64,000 nucleotides of DNA from JAMXLG01 sp963818925 (GTDB lineage: Bacteria; Vulcanimicrobiota; Vulcanimicrobiia; Vulcanimicrobiales; Vulcanimicrobiaceae): NCBI GenBank assembly GCA_963818925.1, contig CAWFTN010000001.1:1240001-1304000 (forward strand). The letters are read 5' to 3'. How positions within the stretch are numbered: position 1 is the first letter of the stretch; each line of letters begins with the position of its first letter. A program made the translations under genes and the position numbers. The notes beneath the pieces are model-generated. The model saw only the letters and a program-made list of their open reading frames with translations, ran no database searches and was not told the DNA's origin. This document shows positions 53,244 to 61,151 of this stretch, piece by piece.

Positions 53244-53444
53244 ATGAGCGATCGAGACATTCGCAAAGAGCTCAACACGAAAGACGCCGAGATGTTCCGT
53301 CAACAGGAGCGTGCAGCCGATTCGAACGAGCGGTTGCACGGATACGATAAGACGGACGCTGATTCGTTCCCCGCAAGCGATCCGCCATCATCGATGGCAT
53401 CCCAAACGCCGGACGATGTGGACCCAGCGGCAACTACGGAATAA
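53244..53444 (+). CDS. Small acidic protein with DSFPASDPPS motif
   Basis: 66 residues. The C-terminal part contains DADSFPASDPPSSMAS, a short motif seen at the end of many small proteins of unknown function in diverse bacteria. The rest is charged and likely disordered (RDIRKELNTKDAEMFRQQE). It starts 17 bases after the superoxide dismutase stop, so it is probably co-transcribed. Function unknown. Confidence 0.7.
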   Translation: MSDRDIRKELNTKDAEMFRQQERAADSNERLHGYDKTDADSFPASDPPSSMASQTPDDVDPAATTE

Positions 53445-53477
53445 CAGGTGTACGTCCGAACGAACCGCGAGAAGAAC

Positions 53478-53506
53478 TCGAGGCGGGTCTTAATGAGCCG
53501 CCTCGA
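53478..53506. terminator. Bidirectional terminator-like hairpin
   Basis: A 9-bp perfect stem (53478-53486 with 53498-53506) and 11-base loop lies between the convergent genes ending at 53444 and 53521. On the minus strand it is followed by GTTCTTCT. It probably ends transcripts from both sides. Confidence 0.65.
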
Positions 53507-53520
53507 TTCATGTCCTTACC

Positions 53521-54918
53521 CTATGCTTCCGGCTCGACGACGAGGGTGCGAGGATGGGTGTACCAGACCAAGCCGGGCGGTGCGTCGCGCTGCGCGCGAA
53601 CGTGTTTGCGTTCGGTGTAATCGATCGGGACTTTCGTGCTCGCTTTCGCTTTCGAATAGTAGGCTGCGAGTGAAGCAGCGCGGCGAAGATCGTCGGGCGG
53701 CGGATCCGCGCGGTCGTCGCGCTGTAAGATGACGTGCGCGCCCGGAATGTTTTGCGCGTGAAACCATAGATCGTTCGGCCGCGCGACACGAAACGTCAAT
53801 TCCGCGTTTTCACTTGGCGAACGTCCGATCAAAATGCGCGAACCGCCCAGCGTGCGCACCTCCAGCGGTGCGCGCTTGCGATTCTTCGATTGCACGCGCA
53901 ACGTTTCGCCCGGCCGGCCTTCGAGGTGCGCGACGGCGCGCTCGACATCCGCGAGATCCGCGTCGTCAGCGCGCTCGGCTTCCCAGCGCAGTTGTTCGAC
54001 CGCGCGCAACGCTGCATCGATCGACTCCGCACGCGTGTCGATATGCGGGAGCGACGCGCCCAGTTTCTTGTACTGCGCGAAGACCTTCGCCGCGCGCTCC
54101 TTCGCTTCATCGCGCGCCGCTTCGTTGAGCTCGTGCAGTGTTGCGAACAGCGAGTCGCCCTCCTCACGCAGCGATTCGCGCGCCATCGCTTTCGTTCGTT
54201 TCTCGTCGAGTTTGCGCCGTTCGTCGAGCAGTTTTCGTTCGCGCGCATCGAGCCGTTTGCGCAATTGCGCTCGACGCTGCACCGTACGCGCGCGCTCGCC
54301 GGATCCGATCTTTTCATCGCGAGATGCTTTGAATGCATCGAGGACGGAGCCGTCTTCCGGAACGTCGGTGCCATTCGATTCGCGGGCCACCAGCGGCGGC
54401 GGTTCGTACGCCATGCCGGCCTGCACGGAACGCGTCCCGTTTTCGGCAAGCGAGAATTCTTTGAGCGCTGCGACGACGACGTCGCGTTTGACGAGGACGA
54501 GATTCCCGAAGCGCGGGACGAGCTCGACATATACCGTCACCTCGTCTCCCACACCGAATCGCGAGCGCGCTCCGAAGCGAAGGCGCATCAGACGATCGCC
54601 GGTGCGCGATTGCGCGCCTTGCAGCGTCGTTCCGCGCAATGCGGCCCCGAGCGCGCGCACGAATCCCGGTTCGGCGGCAATCGGCAACGCCTCATCTTCG
54701 ACGGTCACGAGCGGCGGGGTTCCGAACGGATCGAATGCAAGCAGCAGATCGTTGGAGCCTGTCCTGAGCGAAGTCGAAGCGCGGCGATTGAGCTGGATTG
54801 CGATGCGTCCGTCGGGCAAGAGGCCGACGTCACGGACGCGCGCACCGCTGAAGCGTGACTGAATCTCCTCTGCGGCGCGCCGGACCAGTTGCCAGTCAGT
54901 GCGCATAGACGCGCTCAC
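53521..54918 (-). CDS. RqcH/FbpA-like NFACT protein
   Basis: 465 residues. The N-terminal NFACT-N domain, a long charged coiled coil (about 210-330, RAQLRKRLDARERKLLDERRK region), and the C-terminal NFACT-R domain (GGSRILIGRSPSENAELTFR, ARPNDLWFHAQNIPGAHVIL, VRAQRDAPPGLVWYTHP) are in order. RqcH binds stalled 50S subunits and adds alanine tails. The protein is shorter than the usual 560-580 residues. Codons near residues 46-55 come from a repeat-like insertion (54755-54780). It overlaps the acyl-CoA ligase by 23 bases; a start at 54906 is also possible. Confidence 0.88.
   Translation of the reverse strand: MSASMRTDWQLVRRAAEEIQSRFSGARVRDVGLLPDGRIAIQLNRRASTSLRTGSNDLLLAFDPFGTPPLVTVEDEALPIAAEPGFVRALGAALRGTTLQGAQSRTGDRLMRLRFGARSRFGVGDEVTVYVELVPRFGNLVLVKRDVVVAALKEFSLAENGTRSVQAGMAYEPPPLVARESNGTDVPEDGSVLDAFKASRDEKIGSGERARTVQRRAQLRKRLDARERKLLDERRKLDEKRTKAMARESLREEGDSLFATLHELNEAARDEAKERAAKVFAQYKKLGASLPHIDTRAESIDAALRAVEQLRWEAERADDADLADVERAVAHLEGRPGETLRVQSKNRKRAPLEVRTLGGSRILIGRSPSENAELTFRVARPNDLWFHAQNIPGAHVILQRDDRADPPPDDLRRAASLAAYYSKAKASTKVPIDYTERKHVRAQRDAPPGLVWYTHPRTLVVEPEA
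54755..54780. repeat. Dispersed-type repeat inserted in the RqcH/FbpA-like gene
   Basis: The 26 bases contain GCCTGTCCTGAGCGAAGTCG, a motif I recall as a common dispersed repeat in genomes of several environmental bacterial lineages, usually outside genes. Here it is in frame and encodes TSLRTGS. Only one copy was seen in this window. Confidence 0.55.
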
Positions 54919-56386
54919 GCAGAACGCGTTTCAACACTTTTCCGCTCGGGCCGAGCGGCATTGCTTCGATGAAATGCACGTGACGCGGATATTTATGACG
55001 AGCCAGATGTTCCTGCGACCACGCAATCAATGCTTCGGCCGTGATGTCGTGCGTCTCGTCTCGCAGCACGACCGCCACGATTTCTTCGCCGTGCGTGTCA
55101 TGCGGCACGCCGATCACCGCAACCTGTTTGACCGCGGGATGGCGCATCATGACTTCCTCGACTTCGCGCGGATAGACGTTGAAGCCGCCGCGAATAATCA
55201 AGTCTTTCTTGCGATCGACGATCGTGATGAAGCCATCTTCGTCTACCGTGCCGAGATCGCCGCTGCGAAACCAGCCGTCCACGATTGCGGCGCGGGTGGC
55301 CTCCGGATTGTTGAGATAGCCCTTGAAGACGCAATGTCCGCGAATGACGATTTCGCCGAGTTCGTTCGGCGGAAGAAGCTCGATGCGGTCTTCGCGCTCC
55401 GCATGTGCAATCGCAAGCTCGACACCCCAGATTCCGCAGCCGACGGTACCCGGCTTCCGGCCGAATTCACGCTGATTGAAACTCGCGACGGGAGAGGTTT
55501 CCGAAAGTCCATAGCCCTCGTAAATCGGCGCATCGAACACTTCTTCGAAGCGTTCGAGCACCGCAAGGGGAATTGCCGAACCGCCCGATGCGCACGTGCG
55601 CAGCGGTGGACGCGCGGCGTTCTTTTTCGCAGCATCGAGAATCGCGATGTACATCGTCGGGACGCCTGAGAAAAGCGTCACCCCGCGATCGACCATCAGT
55701 TGGAGCGCCGCTTCGCCGTCAAAGCGCGGCATCAATACCACCGTCGCGCCGACGCGAAACGCGGTGTTCATGACGCACGTCTGCCCGAACGCGTGAAAGA
55801 ACGGAAGCGCGCCGAGCAGCACGTCCTCGGGCTCTACTTGGAAGAGATCGTGCGCGGTCACCGAGCAGTTAAAGACGAGGTTGTTGTGCGTCAGAACGGC
55901 GCCTTTCGGGCGTCCGGTCGTGCCGCTGGTATACAGCACCACCGCATCGTCTTCGGGTTCGCGCAGCACCATCTGTTCGAGCGGCTCGTCCTGGGGCACA
56001 TCGGCCTCGACGAAAAGCGTCCCGGTACTTTCACATGCGGCGCGGCCCTGCGTCGCGAGCTGCGGCGCGCACACCAGCAGTTTTGCACCGGAGTCGGTGA
56101 GGATGTAGGCTATCTCGCCGGCGGTCAGCAGCGCATGAACCGGCACCACGACGGCCCCGGCCGCGAGTATGCCGTAGTAGGCGGCCGGGAAGTCGGGGGT
56201 GTTTAAAAGTAGAATCGCGATGCGCTCGCCCGGCTGGACGTCCCTGCGGCGGAAGAAGGCCGCATACCGGCACGCCTGCTCCCAGAGCCTTGCGTAGGAC
56301 GTGCTTTGTGGCCCCAACTCCACGGCGCTTCGGTCCGGGTGCCGAAGCGCGGACTCAGCGAGTACGGCGGCAAGCGATAGAGGCAT
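54896..56386 (-). CDS. Long-chain acyl-CoA ligase (AMP-binding)
   Basis: 496 residues. The P-loop VVLYTSGTTGRPKGA, the linker YEGYGLSETSP, and GWFRSGDLGTVDEDGFITIVDRKKDLI are the three AMP-binding motifs. The catalytic Lys is in GPSGKVLKR near the end. It activates a fatty or other carboxylic acid to acyl-CoA using ATP. The chain length is not readable. It is the first gene of a two-gene minus operon with the RqcH-like gene and divergent from gmk. Confidence 0.93.
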   Translation of the reverse strand: MPLSLAAVLAESALRHPDRSAVELGPQSTSYARLWEQACRYAAFFRRRDVQPGERIAILLLNTPDFPAAYYGILAAGAVVVPVHALLTAGEIAYILTDSGAKLLVCAPQLATQGRAACESTGTLFVEADVPQDEPLEQMVLREPEDDAVVLYTSGTTGRPKGAVLTHNNLVFNCSVTAHDLFQVEPEDVLLGALPFFHAFGQTCVMNTAFRVGATVVLMPRFDGEAALQLMVDRGVTLFSGVPTMYIAILDAAKKNAARPPLRTCASGGSAIPLAVLERFEEVFDAPIYEGYGLSETSPVASFNQREFGRKPGTVGCGIWGVELAIAHAEREDRIELLPPNELGEIVIRGHCVFKGYLNNPEATRAAIVDGWFRSGDLGTVDEDGFITIVDRKKDLIIRGGFNVYPREVEEVMMRHPAVKQVAVIGVPHDTHGEEIVAVVLRDETHDITAEALIAWSQEHLARHKYPRHVHFIEAMPLGPSGKVLKRVLRERVYAH

Positions 56387-56455
56387 GACGAGGTTTCCTC
56401 TCCATAGGGTTGGAAAACATGCTGCTTTCTGCGCGTTCGGCTATTAGGAGTAGGT

Positions 56456-57076
56456 TTGATCACCGGGCCCGGGCTACTTTTCGTCGTGTCAGGTCCTTCC
56501 GGGGCCGGAAAAGATACTTTAGTGGAAGCTCTCATCGAACGGATGCCGCGGTTGCGGTACTCCGTCTCGGCCACGACCCGCGGTCCGCGTCCGGGGGAGG
56601 TTGAAGGAGAACACTACTTCTTCCTAGATCGTGCGGCGTTCGAAGAGCGGGCGAAGACCAGCGGCTTCATCGAAACGCGCGAGTACAACGGCAACCTATA
56701 CGGTACGCCGCGCGATTACGTGCAGAAGGTACTGACCGACGGCTACGACGTTATCATGAAGCCCGAAGTCAACGGCGCGATGAGAATCAAGGCCGCGTAT
56801 CCGGACGCCGTCTTGATTTTTCTGGTCCCGGACAAATTTTCGCACCTTCGCGACCGACTGCTGGCGCGAAAAACGGAAACAAACGAAGAGATTGCGCGGC
56901 GCTTGGAAATCGCGCATCAGGAAATGAAGTTCATTCGTGACTTCGATTACATCGTCATTAACGAGCAGGGACGCTCGGACGATGCTATACGCGACTTGCA
57001 GGCGATATTGCAAGCGGAACGGTTCCGCATCCACCGCTACGGCGACGATTCGTTGCAGAACGTCGAACGTACTTAA
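56456..57076 (+). CDS. gmk: Guanylate kinase
   Basis: 206 residues from the TTG at 56456, which has AGGAG about six bases upstream. It converts GMP to GDP. The P-loop GPSGAGKD is at 13-20, followed by VSATTRGPRPGEVEG and HYFFLDRAAFE for GMP, and EYNGNLYGTP. It precedes rpoZ and its structured leader; gmk-rpoZ neighbourhood is common in bacteria. Confidence 0.96.
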   Translation: MITGPGLLFVVSGPSGAGKDTLVEALIERMPRLRYSVSATTRGPRPGEVEGEHYFFLDRAAFEERAKTSGFIETREYNGNLYGTPRDYVQKVLTDGYDVIMKPEVNGAMRIKAAYPDAVLIFLVPDKFSHLRDRLLARKTETNEEIARRLEIAHQEMKFIRDFDYIVINEQGRSDDAIRDLQAILQAERFRIHRYGDDSLQNVERT

Positions 57077-57097
57077 CAGATAACTACAAGCGAATTT

Positions 57098-57195
57098 GGG
57101 GGCCCGGCGGCTTAGCCGACGGGAGGCGCGCGCAGTACGAAGTACGGAGCGCCTTTCGAACAGAAGGGTCCCCGAAGTCGTCTACGACTTTGGGG
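57098..57195 (+). promoter_or_regulatory. Putative riboswitch-like leader of rpoZ
   Basis: Three helices can form. P1 is GGGGGCCC (57098-57105) with GGGTCCCC (57166-57173). P2 is CGGC-TTA-GCCG (57108-57118). P3 is AGGCGC (57124-57129) with GCGCCT (57149-57154), extended by GTAC/GTAC inside. Alternatively, 57170-57181 pairs with 57184-57195 in a 12-bp hairpin that covers GGGG (57192-57195), the ribosome site five bases before the rpoZ ATG. The CCCC at 57170-57173 is used by both folds, so they exclude each other. No T-run follows, so control would be at translation. It matches no riboswitch class I know. Confidence 0.6.
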
Positions 57196-57200
57196 AAATA

Positions 57201-57473
57201 ATGTCAAAAACGGTTTTTGGAGATCTCGACGCGCTTTTGAAGCACGCCGATTCGAAATTCAGTCTCGTCAATATCGTCACCAAGCGTGCGCGCCAGTTGA
57301 ATAATTGGATTCGCGTGCAGCAGCTGCCGCCGTCCGATCGCCGCGAATATTTTGCAAGCGAGCCGTTGGTTGATAAAGACGACATCAATCCGAACAAGCC
57401 GGTGTCGATTGCGCTCGACGAAATTGCCGAGGGAGCGATTGCATACCATAGGACTAAAGAGGGTATCAAGTAG
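57201..57473 (+). CDS. rpoZ: RNA polymerase omega subunit
   Basis: 90 residues from the ATG at 57201; GGGG five bases upstream fixes the start over a longer open frame from 57096. KFSLVNIVTKRARQLNNW and NKPVSIALDEIAEGAIAY are the conserved parts of omega, which helps assemble RNA polymerase and can bind ppGpp. The translated region is preceded by the structured leader at 57098-57195. It follows gmk by 124 bases. Confidence 0.9.
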   Translation: MSKTVFGDLDALLKHADSKFSLVNIVTKRARQLNNWIRVQQLPPSDRREYFASEPLVDKDDINPNKPVSIALDEIAEGAIAYHRTKEGIK

Positions 57474-57535
57474 CCGCCAATCGGCACTCTGACTTTCTTT
57501 TGCTTCATGTTTTGATGGCGTTGGATTCGTGCGGC

Positions 57536-57580
57536 TTGCCCCGGAGGGGCAAACGTCACGGATTCACCGGAGGTGAATCC
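57536..57580 (+). promoter_or_regulatory. Tandem GGA-loop hairpins before glmS
   Basis: Hairpin 1 is TTGCCCC-GGA-GGGGCAA (57536-57552) and hairpin 2 is GGATTCACC-GGA-GGTGAATCC (57560-57580). Both present GGA in the loop flanked by CC and GG. The ribosome site GGAGGTG of glmS lies in the loop and 3' arm of hairpin 2, two bases from the ATG. The arrangement recalls CsrA/RsmA binding sites, though no csrA gene is in the window. Confidence 0.55.
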
Positions 57581-57582
57581 TG

Positions 57583-59421
57583 ATGTGCGGGATCGTAGGC
57601 TATATCGGGGAGCGTGACAGCGTTCCAATTATTTTGGATTCGCTCGCGCGGCTCGAGTACCGCGGGTACGACAGCGCGGGGATCGCCGTGATCGACGAAC
57701 GCGGTGCCCTCACGGGTACCAAGGCGGAGGGTAAGCTCTCCCGCCTCGCGGAGCGTTTGAATAACGGCGGCCGCATCTCCGGCTGCGTCGGCGTCGGCCA
57801 CACGCGGTGGGCGACGCACGGCCGTCCCAATGACGCTAACGCCCACCCGCACATGGATTGCACCGGCAATCTCGCCGTGGTGCATAACGGCATCATCGAG
57901 AACTACGCGCCGCTGCGCACGAAGCTGATCGAGCTCGGCCACGTCTTCAAGAGCGAGACGGATACCGAAGTCCTCGCGCACTTGATCGAGCTGCATTATG
58001 ACGGCGACCTCGAGGTCGCGGTGCGCAAGACGCTCGCTGAGGTCAAGGGCGCCTACGCGCTCGGCGTGATTTCCAGCGACAATCCCGATGAGTTAGTTTT
58101 TGCGCGCAACGGCGCAAGCCCGCTCGTCGTCGGTATCGGTGAAGGCGAAATGTATGTCGCCTCCGACACGCCGGCGATTCTGCCCTACACACGGCGCGAA
58201 ATCATTCTCCAAGAGGGTGAGATGGTCGTCGTCGGACGCAACGGCTACCGCTTGATGCGCTACGACGGCACACCGATCGCGCGCGACGTCATGAACGTGA
58301 CGTGGGATGCGACATCGGCCGAGAAGAGCGGCTACAAGCATTTCATGCTCAAGGAGATCTTCGAGCAGCCCAACGTCATCAAAGAGACGCTCGCCGGACG
58401 CATCGACGAAGATGGACACGTGCATCTCGGCGCGGAGATCTCGATCGACGACAATCGCTTGCGCCAGATTTCGAAGATCGCGATCACGGGCTGCGGCACG
58501 GCGTACCACGCAGGCATGGTCGGCATGTATCTGCTCCGCTCGCTGGTCAAGCTGCCCGTCGAAATGGAACTCGCAAGCGAATTCCGTTACGGCGATCCGG
58601 TCATCGATCCGACGGCGCTCGTCGTCGCGATGTCGCAATCGGGCGAAACCGCCGACACGATCGAAGCCGTGCGCATCGCGAAGGATGCCGGAACGTCGAT
58701 CCTCGGTATTTGCAACGTGCTCGGTTCGCACTTGACGCGTATTGCCGACGGCACGCTCTACACGCGCGGCGGTCCGGAAATCGGCGTTGCCGCAACGAAG
58801 ACGTACGTTTCGCAGGTTACGGCGATGACGCTCTTCTCGCTCTACATGGCGAAAGTTCGCGGCACGGTTGATCCGCAGCGCCTCAAAGAGATCGGCGAGA
58901 ATACGAAGCTGCTGCCCGCCTCGGTCGACGTGATTCTCAACACGTCCGACTACATCCGAGACGTTGCGCGGAAGATTCGCAAGATGCGCAGCTGTCTCTT
59001 CATCGGGCGGTACATCAACTTTCCGACCGCGCTTGAAGGCGCGCTTAAGCTCAAAGAGATCAGCTACATTCACGCCGAGGGCTATGCTGCCGGCGAAATG
59101 AAGCACGGGCCGATCGCGCTGCTCGATACGGAAACGCCGGTCATCGGCATCATGACCGACGGACGCGTGCGCGATAAGATTCTCTCGAACCTGATGGAGT
59201 CCAAAGCGCGCGAAGCACCGATCATCGTGGTCGCAAACCATGGAGATGAGGAAGCGCGTTCGGTTGCCGATTACGTTTTCTGGGTTCCGAAAGTCGACGA
59301 ACTGCTCTCTCCCATCGTCAACGTCATACCGTTACAATTATTGGCGTACCACATCGCCGATATCGAGGGTAAGGACGTCGATCAGCCGCGCAATTTAGCC
59401 AAAACCGTCACCGTCGAGTAG
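57583..59421 (+). CDS. glmS: Glutamine-fructose-6-phosphate transaminase
   Basis: 612 residues. It makes glucosamine-6-phosphate, the first amino sugar for peptidoglycan and for amino-sugar polysaccharides. The N-terminal amidotransferase begins MCGIVGYIG with Cys2 as nucleophile (GYDSAGIAV, THGRPNDANAHPH follow). Two SIS sugar-isomerase domains (TGCGTAYHAG, SQSGETADTIEAVRIA and SCLFIGRYINFPTALEGALK) and DQPRNLAKTVTVE at the end complete the protein. The hairpins before it suggest control at translation. Confidence 0.97.
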   Translation: MCGIVGYIGERDSVPIILDSLARLEYRGYDSAGIAVIDERGALTGTKAEGKLSRLAERLNNGGRISGCVGVGHTRWATHGRPNDANAHPHMDCTGNLAVVHNGIIENYAPLRTKLIELGHVFKSETDTEVLAHLIELHYDGDLEVAVRKTLAEVKGAYALGVISSDNPDELVFARNGASPLVVGIGEGEMYVASDTPAILPYTRREIILQEGEMVVVGRNGYRLMRYDGTPIARDVMNVTWDATSAEKSGYKHFMLKEIFEQPNVIKETLAGRIDEDGHVHLGAEISIDDNRLRQISKIAITGCGTAYHAGMVGMYLLRSLVKLPVEMELASEFRYGDPVIDPTALVVAMSQSGETADTIEAVRIAKDAGTSILGICNVLGSHLTRIADGTLYTRGGPEIGVAATKTYVSQVTAMTLFSLYMAKVRGTVDPQRLKEIGENTKLLPASVDVILNTSDYIRDVARKIRKMRSCLFIGRYINFPTALEGALKLKEISYIHAEGYAAGEMKHGPIALLDTETPVIGIMTDGRVRDKILSNLMESKAREAPIIVVANHGDEEARSVADYVFWVPKVDELLSPIVNVIPLQLLAYHIADIEGKDVDQPRNLAKTVTVE

Positions 59422-59521
59422 CCCTTCCACTCGCTGCGCTCGCTGGAGGACAAGCTAGCTGCGACTCGTTTGGGCAAGGTAGCATGCGGGCACAAGGTTT
59501 GTGAGTGGAGGTGTCTCGACG

Positions 59522-59863
59522 ATGATGATGTCTAGGCCCGTCGATTCCATTGCGATCCGTTGGACGGCCGATGCGAGCGGACGCATCACGTTTTTTAACC
59601 GCGATTGGGCGCGCTATACCGGCGTCCCCGACGGAGAAGTCTGCGGCAGCGCCGATGCATGGATTGCGTGCGTTCATCCCGACGATCAGCAAGTCGTGCG
59701 CGCAATGTGCTCGGCACGCACGCTCGAAAGCGACAACTATGCGGTTCGATTTCGCTTGCTTGGACAAGACGGAATATTCCGTGCGTTCGAAGGCGTCGCC
59801 GTACCCGTGCGTAACGGGCAAACCATTTCGTCGTGGGCGGGGTATTGCGAGCCCGAAGCATAG
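59522..59863 (+). CDS. Single PAS domain protein
   Basis: 113 residues from an ATG at 59522 (two more ATG codons follow at once), with GGAGGTG eight bases upstream. IRWTADASGRITFFNRDWARYTGVP and DAWIACVHPDDQQVV are a classic PAS fold start, and FEGVAVPVRNGQTISSWAGY its last strands. No output domain is present, so it may sense a small molecule and bind another protein. It is followed 16 bases later by the small gene at 59880. Confidence 0.85.
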   Translation: MMMSRPVDSIAIRWTADASGRITFFNRDWARYTGVPDGEVCGSADAWIACVHPDDQQVVRAMCSARTLESDNYAVRFRLLGQDGIFRAFEGVAVPVRNGQTISSWAGYCEPEA

Positions 59864-59879
59864 GGGCAACAATAGGTCC

Positions 59880-60059
59880 ATGCAACTGGACCTCGGCGAA
59901 AATCCGGTCGCGCGTTTAGCGGATATGCTCCGCGAAGCTGAACGCGCGCACGCCGTCTACGAACACCGTTTGGGCCATGCCGATCCGGATTGGCCGCAGT
60001 GGTATGCGCGCCACATCTACGATCGGCTGACTGAGGACGAGTCGGCACGCTCCGAATAG
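59880..60059 (+). CDS. Small conserved-type protein (DWPQWYARHIYDRL)
   Basis: 59 residues. ENPVARLADMLREAERAHAVYE and DWPQWYARHIYDRL form a compact helical pattern with Trp and Tyr pairs that I recall from small proteins next to sensor or PAS proteins. The ribosome site is weak. It probably shares a transcript with the PAS gene. Function unknown. Confidence 0.6.
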   Translation: MQLDLGENPVARLADMLREAERAHAVYEHRLGHADPDWPQWYARHIYDRLTEDESARSE

Positions 60060-60081
60060 GCGTCTTCTCGAATCGGCAACC

Positions 60082-61065
60082 TCAGAACCAGTGCCGGCGC
60101 TTGAAATACAGGAGAAGTACCGCGAGCGCGAAGGCTTCCAATGCGAGGCCGTAGACGATAAAGTCGGTGCGCGTCCCGATGCGGTTGACGAGAAATCCGA
60201 AGTTCTGCCCGAAGAACCCGGTGAGGTACGTGAGCGGCAGAAAGATCGTCGCGATGATCGTCAGCTGCTTCGCGACTTCGTTCTGCTGGTTCGCCGTGAG
60301 TCCGAGATGGATCTCGAGGGCGCTGTTCGTTAAATCGCGCGCGGAATCGATTTCTTCGTTCACGCGCGTCGCGTGGTCGTAGATGTCGCGGAAATACGGC
60401 AGCTCCGCCGGCTGGATGACGTTCAGATCGTTGCGTTGCACCGCGATCAGAATTTCGCGCATGGGAAGCACCGCGCGGCGAAATTGCTGAATCGTTTTCT
60501 TCACGGCGAAGATTTCGATCAACGCCTTACGCGTCCGGACGCCTTCTTCGAAGAGCGTCGTCTCGAGCGCGTTCACGCGCTCTTCGAGCATTTCCGCGGC
60601 CGGCCAATAGCCGTCGACGAGCGTATCGAGAATCGCGTAGAGTAACGCGCCCGAATTTCGTTCGAGCGTCTCCGGTTGGTGATCCCAGCGGCGTTCTATT
60701 TCGTCGAGCGGATACGGCGGTTCGGAACGAACGGTGATTAAGAACCGCCGCCCGGCAAAGATCGCAATCTCATGCACCGAAATGCTGCGCTTTTCCTCAA
60801 GCACGCCGTGCACGACGAGAAACCAGTAGTCCTCGTAGCTCTCGATCTTCGAACGCTGATGAGATTGCACGGCATCTTCGATCGCCAAAGGATGCAGATT
60901 GAACTCTTCCTGGAGGAGCTCCATATCGTGCTCTTGCGGTGCGACGATATCGAACCAGACGAACGCCCACGGATTTTTAAGCACCTCGCTAATCGTCGAG
61001 AGATCGGTGACGGCGTGGGCGTTCTTGTCGCCGTCGTAAAAGACGCAGGTCGTCGGGCTCGGCAT
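60082..61065 (-). CDS. CorA-like divalent cation transporter with GQN instead of GMN
   Basis: 327 residues. The large cytoplasmic N-terminal domain ends in two C-terminal membrane helices, IATIFLPLTYLTGFF and FIVYGLALEAFALAVLLLYF. The signature between them reads GFFGQNFGFL, so the usual GMN selectivity loop is GQN. In several bacterial groups this variant is normal and ions passed may differ from Mg2+. It is convergent with the small gene at 59880-60059. Confidence 0.88.
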   Translation of the reverse strand: MPSPTTCVFYDGDKNAHAVTDLSTISEVLKNPWAFVWFDIVAPQEHDMELLQEEFNLHPLAIEDAVQSHQRSKIESYEDYWFLVVHGVLEEKRSISVHEIAIFAGRRFLITVRSEPPYPLDEIERRWDHQPETLERNSGALLYAILDTLVDGYWPAAEMLEERVNALETTLFEEGVRTRKALIEIFAVKKTIQQFRRAVLPMREILIAVQRNDLNVIQPAELPYFRDIYDHATRVNEEIDSARDLTNSALEIHLGLTANQQNEVAKQLTIIATIFLPLTYLTGFFGQNFGFLVNRIGTRTDFIVYGLALEAFALAVLLLYFKRRHWF

Positions 61066-61151
61066 GCCCGCTGTTTCGGCGCTCCGGCCGCGCGCTACTT
61101 GCCTTACACGACGAGGCGGAGCGTTGTGTATAAGCGAACACTTTGCCCGAT

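Noticed and set aside
53834..54862. Two long plus-strand frames opposite the RqcH/FbpA gene.
   Set aside because: Both are Arg/Ser-rich shadows; the minus-strand frame has complete NFACT motifs.
57098..57175. A tRNA or tRNA-like gene in the rpoZ leader.
   Set aside because: There is an end-pairing stem and TTCGAA near 57155, but no D-loop, anticodon arm or correct T arm.
57474..57582. A glmS ribozyme in front of glmS.
   Set aside because: The gap is only 109 bases, and the conserved core of the ribozyme is not visible; the two GGA hairpins fill the space instead.
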